Below, in pieces: positions 32,197-44,141 of a stretch of DNA of 64,000 nucleotides (position 1 is its first letter; each line of letters begins with the position of its first letter). A program made the translations under genes and the position numbers. This stretch comes from Raffaelea ambrosiae (Eukaryota > Ascomycota > Sordariomycetes > Ophiostomatales > Ophiostomataceae), in contig PCDI01000006.1 of the NCBI GenBank assembly GCA_002778195.1, positions 2,584,061 through 2,648,060 on the forward strand. Direction: 5' to 3'. The notes under the pieces were generated by a model, which worked only from the letters and a program-made list of their open reading frames with translations, did no database searches and had not been told where the DNA came from.

Positions 32197-32315
32197 ACGT
32201 ACGGCCATAGATACTGGAAAGCACGGGATCCCGTCCGCTCTCCCCTAGTTAAACCAGTAATCGGCGGATTAGTAGTTGGGTCGGTGACGACCAGCGAATA
32301 CCCGCTGCTGTACGT
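32197..32315 (+). rRNA. 5S ribosomal RNA
   Basis: About 119 bases. The 5' end ACGTACGGCCATA and the 3' end GCTGTACGT pair to form helix I. Inside are the conserved AAAGCACGGGATCCCGTCCG and the 3' domain GGTCGGTGACGACCAGCGAA with its loop E/box C character. A T-tract follows at once, as expected of a Pol III terminator. The gene stands alone between protein genes, as in other filamentous ascomycetes where 5S genes are dispersed. The central segment (TAGTTAAACCAGTAATCGGC) differs somewhat from the usual consensus, so this could be one of several sequence types or a diverging copy. Confidence 0.92.
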
Positions 32316-32373
32316 TTTCTTTTTCTACTTTTTTTTTCTACTTTTTTTTCTACTTTTTTTTTCTACTTTTTCC
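32315..32373 (+). terminator. Pol III terminator and T8CTAC repeats after the 5S rRNA
   Basis: TTTT directly follows the 5S 3' end, and four imperfect repeats of TTTTTTTTCTAC follow. The first T-run suffices as a Pol III stop; the rest would act as a fail-safe. Confidence 0.7.
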
Positions 32374-32627
32374 TTCTCTCGTGTACACCGTATTTTCCGT
32401 CATCTCGCGTTCTAGAACCATGCTGGCTGTGTTAATGGGAGGCAATGGTTTGCTATCTGTGTTAATATGTTTGTTTTTGTGGTATCTATTCCTACATTTC
32501 CCCCCCCCATGAGGTTATGGCCTATTCCAAAAAAATCAAAAAACCAAAAAATCAAAATTTTTTTTTTTTTTGGCTCATGCTCGTGTCTGTTCTCATATGT
32601 TCCGAAGTTCCCCTCCTTTCTATCCTT

Positions 32628-35550
32628 TTATACATCCTTCTCTCGTGCACCCACTACCCGTTCAAATCGGTCCAGCACCATTGTGAACGAGTGCCGTCCG
32701 CCAGTCATGCTCCGCAACCGGTTGTCGTACGACAACATCTCCTTGAGTGGCACCCGGGCCACAATCTGTAAGAGTCTGGTCACGCCGCGCTTCGGGTCCC
32801 GTAGTGACTGCACTGACTCGTACGGGTCCGGTGGGGCATACACCTGCGACAGGTCAATGCTGTCGATATGATCGGGCGCGGCATCTCCCGTGCTGTCTTC
32901 CATGGTCGGGCCCGCCGTGCTGTTGAACCCACTAGTATCCCGTATTTCCTGCACGACACCGCCCCGGGATCCCGTAATGTCACGCTGGATCGCACCTGCC
33001 GTGTCGTCTGGGCAGGCAATGTCGACCAGCATGACCGGCTCCAGCACCGCTACCATGCCCTTTGCATGTGCGTCCCGCAGAGCGTTGCGCGTCGCCTCTA
33101 GCGCCGCGTGCACAATGTGTCCGTCTGTGCCCGCACCACCGTAGTCCGTGGTGGCGTCAAAGGTGATGGCCACCTTGCAGCCGTGCATGGGCGAGCTGCG
33201 CCGGGGCCCGCGGGCCAGTGCGGCGTAGGCCCCGTTGAACAGTTGGTGGCTGACGACCTCGGCATCAAAGGGAAGATTGCCGTCCTCGGAGGCGAACGTG
33301 ATCTTGTAGACGTTGCCGTCGCGCGCAATCGTGTGCGTCTCTCTCGTTTCGTCGTCGTCCTCTACCTCCTCCTCTTCTGCCTCTTCCTCGGCATCCTTTT
33401 CTTCCAAAGGCTCTATGGACACGGTGCAGGCCGCTTTGCCGGCCTTGTTGGCCACGGTGCGGTCGTACTGGAACCGGTGCGGCCCCGTAGGCGCCGTCAG
33501 CGTCTCTTTGTAGTCCACCTGCACGTCACTGAAGCTCGCATTGACCTTGTACGTCGTCTGCAGCCGGTCAATGGCAATGTCCAGGTGCAGTGTGCCCATG
33601 CCCGACAGCACAAACGTCTCCAGCTTCTCGTCTTTGCTCCAGCGCAAGCTCGGGTCTTCACGCGACAGCTTGGCCAGCGCGTCCTCCAGTTTTTTCGTCT
33701 CCGACGTCCCGTACGCCTCCACCGACACGAACGCCACCGCAGGCTGCATGTCGGGGGATCGGATGGTCAACGTCCGCAGCGCCGCCAGCGGCGCGCCGTG
33801 GCTGTGGCTCGGAAGAATGTGCAGCGTGTCGCCCGTGCGTGCGGCTTTCAGGCCCGTGACGGCGCCGATCTGCCCCGGCGCCAGGTACGGGATCTCGCCC
33901 ACCTTGTTGGCCGAGATCTGCACAATGTGGAATGGCTTCTCAAAGCTAGCCAGGTTGGCGTTCCACACCTGCGAGTTCTTGTGCAGCGAGCCGTGGTACA
34001 CGCGCACAAACGTCATCATTCCCTGTGCGCCGCCGCCACCGGTAAACAGCTGCGGGTCGTTGACAACCTTGAACACCGAGGCCACGGCACCGACCGCAGG
34101 ATGGTGGTGTTGCTGGCCTCCTCCCCCCGGGGCAGCAGCAGCAGGAGCCGGTTTTGCTGTGGGGTTTGCCACCGCTGCCTTTCCCTTGAGCTGCTTCTTC
34201 TTCCCCTTGGTCTGCTTTTGCTGCTGCTGCTGCTGCAGTGCAGTTCCCGACAGCACATCATCCAGCATGTATTTTTCCCCGCCGACATGCACCTCGACGT
34301 CGGGCGCCTGCTGCGGGCTGGGCAGGTAGTCCACGACAGCGTCCAGCAGCGGCTCGACGCCAATGTTGCGCAGACTGGAGCCGGCAAAGACGGGCACCAC
34401 GCGGCCGGCGCTGTGGCGCACGACGCGCTGGATGCTGGCCTGGACCAGGTCGGCCGGCAGATCGGTCCCGCGCTCGGCAAACGCCTCGACCAGCTCGTCG
34501 TCGTCCTCGCAGAGACGCTCAATGAGGCGCGTGCGGGCCGTCTCCATCTCGTCCCAAAGGGCCGTGTTGCTGCGCAGAGTGTCGGTGGGTATGAGAGAAC
34601 ATTGGCTGCCAGTGCCGCCACTCCCCCACTTCATACCCCGCCGCTGGACGACATCGACAACGCCGAGAAAGTTCTCGCCGCCCTTGTCCCACAGCGGAAT
34701 CTGGCAGACGAGCGGCCAGGCATTCAGGCGCGAGGCAATGTCGAGTACAGACCGCTTAAACGAGGCGCCGTCGCGGTCGAGCTTGTTGACGTAGACGATG
34801 CGCGGAATGTTGTACTTTTGCGCCGATGCCCACACGCGCTCGGTGTGTGCTTCTACACCCTTGACGGCGTCAATGATGCAGACGGCACCGTCCAGCACGG
34901 GCAGGCACCGGTCGACCTCGAAGCGGAAGTCCTGATGGCCCGGGGTGTCGATCAGGTTGATGGTCTTGGGACTGTGGCCCGGCGCCAGGTGCTGCCGGGG
35001 CGGCCAGTTGAAGCTGATGGCCGCCGACTGGATGGTGATGCCCCGTGAGCGCTCCATAGGCAAGAAATCTGTAATGGTGTCTCCATGGTCGACATCTGCA
35101 GAGAAGCAGGTTAGCTTCTTGCACCCTGGGACATATCAAATACAGCCCGCATTGACAGGCTTCAAAAACGGTCACAACTGCGGCCATGCACATAATTGCA
35201 TTCGACCGAAGTTGACAGCAATCAACCTACTTCCAAGGTGCCGTGTGAACCCGCTGTAGTAGAGCATCCGCTCAGTCGTCGTGGTTTTGCCCTGTGCCGA
35301 TGTCAGAAGGGCTTCCAGATCCTCCCTCTTACACAATGCCTCATTCGTCCTAGACCATACTGACCGCATCCACATGGGCAATGATGCCAACATTCCGGAT
35401 ATCCTCAATTTTGGCGTCGTAGTATGTCGGCGCATCTGTGTGAGCTCCCCGCGTGAAGCTCACGATGAAGCTCTTTTTCTGAGTGGCCAGCCGAGTGAGC
35501 AGTCGGGCATGCCCACGGCAGCACCGTGTCACTGTTGTCTGTACATACAT
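32628..35550 (-). CDS. MEF2: mitochondrial elongation factor G2 / ribosome-releasing factor 2
   Basis: Exons 35550-35365, 35291-35231 and 35095-32628 (introns 73 and 135 bases) give 904 residues. The start at 35550 leaves a basic, Ser/Thr/Arg-rich presequence typical of mitochondrial import; an upstream in-frame ATG at 35691 is less likely. The GTPase motifs assemble across the introns: GIIAHVDA|GKTTTTE (G1), GITIQSAAISF (G2), DTPGHQDF (G3), NKLD (G4). EF-G domains II-V follow, ending near MTGGRHSFTMVLDRFERV. The DFLPMERSRGITIQ switch segment fits the mitochondrial EF-G2 branch, which splits ribosomes during recycling with RRF. A Gln/Lys/Ala-rich insert (about 366-418) and an acidic insert near domain IV are unusual additions. 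It diverges from VPS17. Confidence 0.93.
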
Positions 35551-36254
35551 CCCGGCAGCTAATGTAGCCTTTAGAGAGAGAGATTGGGCTGCTTTCGTCT
35601 TCAATTGGGCTGACTGCCCTTCATAGAAGCAGACGTTGTCGATCACCAGAGCGGTGGTCTGAAGCTTCCAGGTTCGGTTCGAGATGGTCACCTGACTTTT
35701 CTTTGTAGATCCCCACCGAAGCTCTTGTCAAGTCAAACGGTTTTTTGCACCACCGACTGGACTGGAGTGCTGAAGGACCTGATGTGGTCCAAGCTTCGGC
35801 GACCCCACCAGGAGCCACACACCTCAGCCACCCTCAACCCGTCATCGCCGTTTCCTCAGTAAGCCCGCCACCACCACACAGTCCGTTCTCCGCTCTGACC
35901 AAGAAAACATAGCAGCCTACGCCAACGTCAGCTATCGCCAACCGCACATCAACGCCCGCGACGCAGCATACAGCTCACCCCCCATTCAATTCTCTCTGCT
36001 GCCGAGGCTGTATGCACCAGATCCTGTCTGGCACTGAGCTGAGCGACGAGAAACAAAAAGCCGTTCCGGCCGTACCCTCCGTCTACGGCCTCTAAAGCTC
36101 TTTGTTTTCGTCACACAATCTGTTTCCGCTCATTTCTTTTTTTTGCGCTCGTTTCGTTCCTCCTTTGCATGTGATCTGAAGCACAGATACCCGGCTTTTC
36201 ACAGTTCTACAACCTGTTTTCTCCTCCACGAAACTCTCCTCTTCGCCTCCCACC
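35551..36254. promoter_or_regulatory. shared divergent promoter region of MEF2 and VPS17
   Basis: About 700 bases separate the two start codons. CT-rich on the VPS17 side (36120-36250). No TATA box was seen. Nothing coding. Confidence 0.5.
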
Positions 36255-38254
36255 ATGGACTACAGCTCGTCCATAAACGACGCCGACCACTCCGAGGCCT
36301 CGCCTTGGGGCTCGCCCGAATCGCCACAACACAACCGTACCGGCTTTGGCGCCAGTGCCGACCCTATAACGTCACCCTACCAGAGGCCGTTCAGCTCTTC
36401 GTCGAGCAATGGCTTGGGTGCCGACCGTGACGATGTTCTGAGTGGCGGCTTCGGTGCCGGCGTCACAGACTACCGCCGGCCTGACACTGCCAACAGCACC
36501 ATCTCTAGTTCTGCCAAGACCGACGAGAGCGCTTCCGAGGCGGCAGAACCGTCCAGTGTGGTCGGCGGCGACGCTGCAGGGCAGCAGCAACAGTACGCGG
36601 CACAACCGCAGCCATACGGCGAGCAGGCCGTCACACCATCAGCTGGCCGACGGCTCTCCGGCGAGACCGCCACGGGAACCGCTGAACAGCAGCCGCAGCC
36701 GCAGCCGCAGCAACGGCAGCAGCCGGTACCACGCCCGCCGCAGCCACAATACAAATTGATGGCCAAGATCACAGCCCTGGAGCGGACAGACCGCAAGGAC
36801 CCTATTCTACGCTTTGACATCCACGTATGCAATACTCCTCTCCTTGCAAAGTATCTTCCTTTTCTTCTGCACTTGCTCACCCAACACAGACCAACCTGCC
36901 ACGATTCCGCACGACCCAATACCGCGACGTGCGCCGCATGCACTCCGAATTCGAAAAGCTCGCCGATCACCTGATCTCTGCCAATCCCGAGGCTCTCGTC
37001 CCCGCCGTGCCACCGCCCCTGACATCCGCCGGCGCCGGCAGCGAGGAGGATGAGGCGCGTGTCAAGGCGCTGATGCAGCGCTGGTTCAACTACGTGTGCA
37101 GCAACGAGGTGCTGATGCGCGACGACGAGATGGTGCTGTTCGTGGAGAGCGATTTCGGGTACAGCCCGATGGTCAAGAAGAAGCAGCCGGCCACGGGCGT
37201 GCGCCGCAAGATCCTGAAGCAGTTCGCGCCGCCGGCTGACGACACGCCGGAGCTGCAGCAGGCGCGGCCCATTGTGAAGCTCTTCTATCTGGGCACGATG
37301 GACGCCGGCCACAAGGTGGACCGCCTGGTGAAGGCGCGGCGCGGGCTGGGGCTGGCCGAGTCCGACTTCGGAGTCAAGCTGGGCGCCATGGCCGTGCAGG
37401 AGCCGCATCCGGGCCTGGCCCATGCGTACCGCAAGCTGGGCAAGATCATCCAGGCGGCCGGCGACCACCAGGCCATGCAGGCGACGGCCGAGGCCACCAC
37501 GGTCGGCGACCCGCTGCGCTACCACTCGTCGGACGCGCTCATCTTCAAGGAGACGCTGACGAACCGGCAGCTGCTGATCCGCGAGCTGCTGCAGGCGCAG
37601 GAGACGACGCGCAGCCGCCTCAGCGCGGCGGACCGCCTCAAGGGCAGCTCCAACGTGCGCCGCGAAAAAGTCGACGAGGCCATCACGTCGCTGGCCGAGG
37701 CGCGCCAGCACGAGACCGACCTGATCCAGAAGACGTCGCGCGTCACCCAGAACCTCGTCTTTGAGCGCCGCAAGTGGTTTGCCCGCACCGCTGCCGACCT
37801 GCGCCTCAGCGTCCGCGAGCTCGTCATCCGCGAGATCGAGGCCGAGCGCCGCACGCTGTCGCTGCTGGAGAGCGTGCGCGCCGACATTCGCAGTATTGAC
37901 GCGTCAGGCGGGCTCAGCCGCCTGGGCCGCGAGGCGCACCCGACCAACATCCGGCGGACCAGCCTGGCGGCCAGCCAGGGACCCAAGGGCGACGCCTGGA
38001 GCGGCGTGCCGCGGCGTTCGGATGCGGTGCTGGGCCGCAGCGGAAGCATCAGCGGGGCCGGGTCGGTGGTGGGAAGCAGCTCTGCAGGTGGTGAAAACAG
38101 CGAGGGACTCGGCGGCAGCGGCGCAGACGACAATGAGGCCGGCGCGTCGAGTTTCTTGCCCAAGGGTGTTCCGGGAGCGATCAGTGAGGAGGAGGATGAC
38201 GACCGAGTGGATGCGCGGAATGCGGCGAGCCGGCTGGCTACGAGCACGTTCTAA
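36255..38254 (+). CDS. VPS17: retromer sorting nexin Vps17
   Basis: Exons 36255-36824 and 36890-38254, with a 65-base intron (GTATGC...ACAG), encode 644 residues. Residues 1-165 are disordered (Ser, then Gln/Pro). A PX domain (about 168-305) starts KLMAKITALERTDRKDPILR and continues across the intron as FDIH|TNLPRFRTTQYRDVRRM; its end shows DFGYSPMVKKKQPATGVRRK. A long helical BAR-type region (about 320-560) with KVDEAITSLAEARQHETDLI follows, then a Ser/Gly/Asp-rich tail. Vps17 pairs with Vps5 in the membrane-bending half of retromer, returning cargo from endosomes to the Golgi. The order matches Vps17 rather than Vps5. Confidence 0.92.
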
Positions 38255-41200
38255 AAGGTCCGGTTTTGCTTTTCCTTCCTTTTTTTTTTCTTTTTCTTTT
38301 TTTCCATGGCTGTTATGTAACCTTGTAGGTCCATTCCAATGTACGTATCAGTGTATACCGTTTCAGCATTTTCTATGTCTTTTTTTTATCTGCGTTTGTT
38401 ACCATCTCGTTTTGGTCTTGACCTTTTTTTGTCGACAATAGTCCCAACAGTTATGATATCAAACTGTTTTCGGCATGACGCAGTCTTCGAAGCAAGGCCT
38501 CTCTTTTTTTTGTCTTGAAAATCATGCATCTTGGTCTTTGGAGAAAGTTTCTTCGCTGTGTTTTTGAAAAATGCCCTTTTCTGTCTTCGTAATTGAGTCG
38601 TTTCTTGGAAGAAAGCTTTGTCTCGATTTTTTTAGTCTTCGAAGGCGGCCGATGACGGACTTTCTGTCCAAGGTATTACGTAGCTATGTTAAGACTGCAT
38701 ATTGTAGATTCGCAGATACGAACGGAGAAGGGGTTTCGTGCCTAAAGCTTTTCAATGAAGTACGCAATTAAAGCAGCCGTGCCCAAAGAGCAACAGCGTA
38801 GGGTAGCACCCCATTCTGTCTTCGAAACTATTGCTGTGACTGGGGAAAAAGCTGCTTGCAGGGTGTCATGCAGCTAGAAAACGCCGGCTGCGACAACGGT
38901 TATACTCGTACCTCTAGAGGTATCTCTGAAGGCTTGGACGAGATGAGTCACTTCTGAGACTGGCGATGAGTTCTTTTTTAAAGGACTGCGCATAAGTGAG
39001 GTAGGTGGAGGGGAAGCTGCCGAGAGAGCATATTATGTTTCATTACGACAGGTCGTCCGTCACAAGCAGTCAAGGTTGGCTTTGAAGACGTCCACACAAG
39101 GCTTGGGCAAAAATACTCTTTTGGCTATGAGGCTAGGCCTTGACTGCCTTCACTTACCACCGTGCCATGCCAGGTGTCTTGCAAGACAACCCGAGAGCTG
39201 GCTTTTGCCGTGCGGCGACCTCGGCGCACCGTCGAGAATGCCAGGACTTGTATGTCGATATTTTTCATAATAAAGAATAAAGAAAAAGGAAGAAAAGGGG
39301 AGAGAAGAGAAGAACCAATGGCGTCGTTTGGGGGCTTGGTTCATAAGTGCTGCACAGCATCAACCACTTTCTAATGAGCAATAGCAAGCTCCGGCTTTCG
39401 GGGATCGTTGAGACTACCACCGAATCAGAGTCATCCCTGTCCGAGTTTACACTAGTTACGACAGACTCTTGGTGCGGATTTTTTGTATTGTCATGTTTTG
39501 TTCCGGATAACGCGGGAGAAGAACAAGAATGAAGTTTGCCGAAATAGGAAGCGGCACAACTGACTGTGTATCGCCCCTTCCCTCCTCGTTCCCATTTCCA
39601 CACGCAGAAGGAAGGAGCGGCATACTCAAAGCTTCCCAATGAGCAAAAAATCTCCCTTTTTCAACTTGTTTTTAACAAAAAAGTTATGGGAAAAAAAGAC
39701 GAACAGCTTCCAGCACGTCAACAAACGACTGGCTTGCAAACCACCACATGTACGCTCGTCTGAGGCTGGCGTCATAGCTCCACAGAAAGAAAGGAAATAC
39801 AGCAAGTCTACTGTTTCGAACGGTCCAGAAGTGGCAAGGCTTCCTGCAGTGCGGTTCCGAGGATGGGCAGCCCAATGGCAAGGGAAACCCCCAAACAGTC
39901 GACACAAAAAACCATTCACCTTGGTGTTGCAACCATCACTTTTTTTCGTTGTACTTCCGCGCTCAGTAGCATTTCCCACACGACGTTCACTCCGGATGAG
40001 CTATGAGACAGAGCCGCCAGCCACACCCCTCAGTCAGACTCTAATCGATCCAATCCGCTGGTCAGCGTCTATCACAAGAACCTGAGAATACGACAATGTC
40101 TATGAGTTATGACACCCAATACAGCAAACACACGGCCTATGGTCATACCCGCGGCTGCCTCACCGCAACGTGCTGCGGGGAGATATGGGCGGCTCTTGTG
40201 GAAAAGGGTGTGGTGGGGACGGGATGCACCTTACGACGCACCTCAGAATGCACACACACACACCTCTGAGGAACGGCGTTCCGTTCATCCTCGCTCGCAT
40301 GGAGAACCAAAAAACCCCAACAAAACTAAGAGGAACGTGCTGGCCAACGACAAGCCAGCTTTCTTTTCTCTACCGCCTGCATATGCCGTTCTGTACGCAG
40401 AGCCTGGGTCGATTGTGGTCCTGCACAGGTCTTTGTTCTCTGCAAATACATGGGATTGCCAAGTACTGCATGTCTCGAAGTCTAGTCTGTATACACGGCT
40501 CGAAACCTTGACAAAAGTTCTCTCATTTCACATTTCTGGTCGTCTCAGAACAGTCTAGGCTGCTGTCCTTGGCCGCGCAAATGCCGCGCAAATGCCACGC
40601 AAATGTCCAGAGCAGAGGTGAGGCTGTTTACTAACCCACACGACAGACACCACTACAAACCAAGACTTACACAAGAAAACGGGACACGCTGCAACCCGTC
40701 TCCACCATCCTGGCAAACTGTTTCCTAAAGCAACAGAGAGTAAAGACAACGCACGGCCCCGTGTTTCGTTCTCCTGCCGTTTTCCCTGCCACAGAGGCTC
40801 CTCGTGGCCTCCCCAGCTGTTACGGGTTTCCGTGTTGAACCTGGCTTGTCTCCCAAAATTGGAAGCATCCGCCTTGACATTCTGCCGTCTCTTGTGTTCG
40901 GAATTCTGCCTTTCCGTTCTTCTTCCGCTCCGTGCTGTCTTTCACGATATGCGATTCGCCTGGAACAAGCCTCAACTCAGACGAAAGATAACCCATGGAG
41001 GGTTGACTGGCTTACACCACGCAGCTACTTCGCATGGTGGTCAAGACGTCTCCACCCAGTCTTGGCCGTAAAAGGTTTGCGTGATACGCGGGTGTACATT
41101 ATCGCAGGGTACGAGTACATACATCGAGAAACTTGGCCAGCGTGGCTAGCTCGAAAAAGTCGTCCAGGCCATTCTCCTTTCTATCCCGGCTCCTCCACTC

Positions 41201-41846
41201 CTGCAGCAACCTACAGGCTCGCTCTTTCGTCTGGCTCTTTGGCCATGTTCTTCTCCCCCTTACCATGACGTTGTCGCTCTTTTATTTATTTATTCTATTA
41301 TTTATTTATTTTATTTTTTACCCTGTCCCCCGTGTTTGCTCCAAGCATTGATAAAAGAAGCCGTCTTCCTCCTGTCTAGACATCTTGAAAATGATTTTCG
41401 TGACACTTAACAACACCTCCTACCCGTCTTCTCAAAATCAGAACTGGAAGTGCAGTTGTTTAGCTTCTTATACCACGTCCCGCGTGTCTGGTTCTCCATC
41501 CAAACAAGCATAACACAACCCTGTCGCAATTTACATAACTTTCGCCTGCCATCCCACGCTCTTCCCCACGCCTGGCTTTCAGACATCCCACGTCCGCCAT
41601 CCACACTTACACACACACAAGCACGCTACGCCTAGCCGGCCCCCCAAACGAGCTTCATTGCTGCGAGTGGACTTTCTACTTTTGGCAGCCAGTGTCTTGC
41701 AACAGGACACACTGACCCCCACGCATCTCCCCAGAAGCCTCCTCAGAACAGGGAGGATCCTTTGCTAGGCTCCGCTGCTACTGCATCGTCTCGTGGCTAG
41801 GAACGCCTATCACACGCTGGGTGCTGGTCTTATTCAAGCTTAAATT
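38255..41846. other. 3.6 kb gene-free stretch between VPS17 and the dehydrogenase gene
   Basis: No frame on either strand resembles a protein; the longest are under 160 codons with no motifs. Texture changes from T-rich (38270-38660) to mixed. A TTTATTTATTTA tract lies at 41280-41325. The last 300 bases are CT-rich, as in a leader. No repeat or transposon terminus was seen. Confidence 0.45.
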
Positions 41847-43359
41847 ATGGCACCTGGAGCTATGGTTGAAGACGAGCCCCTGCAGGCACAGCAGACCCCT
41901 GTCTTCTCGAAAGTGTCGACAGTCCGTGCCTCGGTTCTCCATGGTCCTCGAGACCTGCGACTGGTACAGAGCAACCCCCCCCCCCCCCACCTCTCCCCTT
42001 TTCTCGGCACTCACGCGAGCTGTGAAGAATTGGTGTACGGTCATAGAGAGTGGTTGCTAGATGCCTCATATGTGAAGAAGCTGAAAATAACCCTCTACTA
42101 ACTCCTTTTTTCCCCTTTCGTAGGAAGTCCGTAGCATCCAAGATCCCCAGCCTGGCGAGGTCCAAGTCGCCATCAAGGCCACCGGGATCTGCGGCTCCGA
42201 CGTTTCCTATTACACCAAGTTTGCCAATGGCGACCTCTGCGCCTGCATGCCACTGGCTCTCGGCCACGAGTCGGCCGGTGTCATTGTTGCTTTGGGCCCG
42301 CAGGTGACCGGCTTCCAGGTCGGCGACCGTGTCGCCCTTGAGGTCGGTGTGGCCGCCTGTGGCGGTGCCTGCACCATCTGTCGCCGGGGCCGATACAACC
42401 TGTGCAAGCAGATGCGCTTCCGTAGCAGCGCCAAGAGCGTGCCGCACTACCAGGGCACCCTTCAGGAACGCATCAACCACCCGGCGGCATGGTGCCACAA
42501 GTTGCCGGGCCATATCTCCTACGAGATGGCCGCCCTCCTCGAGCCCCTGTCGGTGGCCATCCATGCCGTCAACCGGGCCAGCCCTGTGCTCCCGGGTTCG
42601 ACGGCTCTCGTGATTGGCGCCGGCACGGTCGGCCTGCTGACGGCCGCGGTGGCGCGGAGTGCTGGCTGCTCTCAAGTGACCATCACCGACGTGGATGCCG
42701 GACGTGTCCAATATGCCCTGAGCAAAGGCTTTGCCACCCATGGAAAAATTGTCCCCAAGGCGGCGGCGCCGCCACCGCCGACTACAACAGCAACAGCAAC
42801 AACGGCTGTGTCGTTGGCCAGCACCAGCTCAGCGGGTTCGTCGTCGTCGTCGTTCGTCTCCTCCTCTGGCACGTCCACCCCGTCAGAATCCCCAGTGTCC
42901 CGTGGAGCACCGCCTCTGCTGTCTGCCCAGCTGGCCCGCGCGCAAGAGATGGCAGCCGATCTGCTGGCTCTCACGCAACCTCCGTCAAATGACGACGATC
43001 TTGACAACGACGGCGTCGACATCACGTTCGAGTGCACTGGCAAGGAGGCTTGTATGCACACCAGCCTGTACGCGACCAAGCCCGGCGGCAAGGTCGTCAT
43101 GGTCGGCATGGGCACGCCCATCCAGACGCTGCCGATCTCGGTGGCGCACCTGCGCGAGATTGACATTGTCGGGGTGTTCCGGTATGCCAACACGTACCCG
43201 GCGGGGATTCGGATGCTGTCGACGCTTCCACGGCTGGACGACATGGTCACGCACCGATTCCGCGGACTGGAGGCGGCGCCGGGGGCGTTTGAGATTGCCG
43301 GGCGGACGAGCGATGAAGAGGGCAACCTGGTGATCAAGGTGGTGATTGAAGGTGTCTGA
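41847..43359 (+). CDS. zinc-dependent medium-chain dehydrogenase, sorbitol/xylitol dehydrogenase-like
   Basis: Exons 41847-41963 and 42124-43359, with a 160-base intron (GTACAG...TAG, branch CTACTAAC), give 450 residues. Catalytic zinc ligands are visible: GICGSD (Cys62) and GHESAG (His87, Glu88). The structural zinc cluster reads CGGACTICRRGRYNLC (Cys118, 122, 125, 133), with one residue more between the first two cysteines than usual. The Rossmann motif GAGTVGLL is at about 203, and VDITFECTGKEAC, KPGGKVVMVGMG and GVFRYANTYPAG follow. Family members (about 350-380 residues) oxidise sorbitol, xylitol or L-arabinitol with NAD+. This one is longer because of a Thr/Ser/Pro-rich insertion (about 248-322) in the coenzyme domain. 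The exact polyol is undetermined. Confidence 0.88.
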
Positions 43360-44141
43360 AAAGGTCTAGAAAAAAAAAGAAGATAGGAGATATGAAGGCC
43401 TAGAAGATGTTTACAAAGGAAAATGTCAATCTTTCTTTAATGTTTCCTATTGCCTTCAAGGTATGCGGGGGTTTACACAATAACCTTGTCATGTCCTTCC
43501 CTGCCGATGGCCAGCCAACGGGAAAAATCTAGTTTGTGTGATACATAGAGCATGTTTTGAGGAGTGCGAGAAGAGAGGCTTCTGGCTTCACAAAGAGATG
43601 AAGGTGTTGTTCAGGTCATATGTTTTCCCTCATCTTGTGGGATAAAAGAACAGCAGGCTGAATCATTGTCATTGGTTTACGATGTTTCCCCAGAGGACTG
43701 CATTTGATATTACGACATTGCTTTGGGATTGGATAGAGTCAAACATAATAAGACTTCAGAGATTGTCATACGCAATTGTTCACGCCCTTTGCATTTGAAC
43801 TTTCTTCTTTCCCGAAGCAATATCTAGGCTAGCTGTGGGACTCTCTTTTTTTCATCTTCCCACCTACCCTTCCTGCGGCTTCTCACCCCCTTCTTTCTTC
43901 ATGAATATAAAGCATGCACCTCCATCCCCCCCCCAAACACCGCCACGCAACTTCCTGTGAAATGTTCACACACTGTGCAAGTCTACTGATGATGTATTGT
44001 TTTTTTCCCATAGCCTTTCTACTACATCTCCGTCTCACTGCCGCGAGTTATCTCTGCTTTACTGCCGCGTGAGTCCGAGACCGTCGAGACAAGGTCGGAA
44101 GTTTCCCGGGCCACCGTGCCGTAACCAGAGACGTTTTTTTT
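43360..44141. other. convergent 3' region between the dehydrogenase and CSN6
   Basis: Ordinary AT-richer DNA with no protein-like frame. A C-tract lies at 43927-43935 and a T-tract at 44134-44143, beside the CSN6 stop. Confidence 0.45.

Noticed and set aside
33108..35048. 646-codon + strand frame opposite MEF2
   Set aside because: Arg/His/Gly-rich with no motif. It arises from GC-rich third positions of MEF2.
35551..35690. Upstream in-frame ATG (35691) for MEF2
   Set aside because: The 35550 start gives a typical mitochondrial presequence; the upstream addition does not resemble one.
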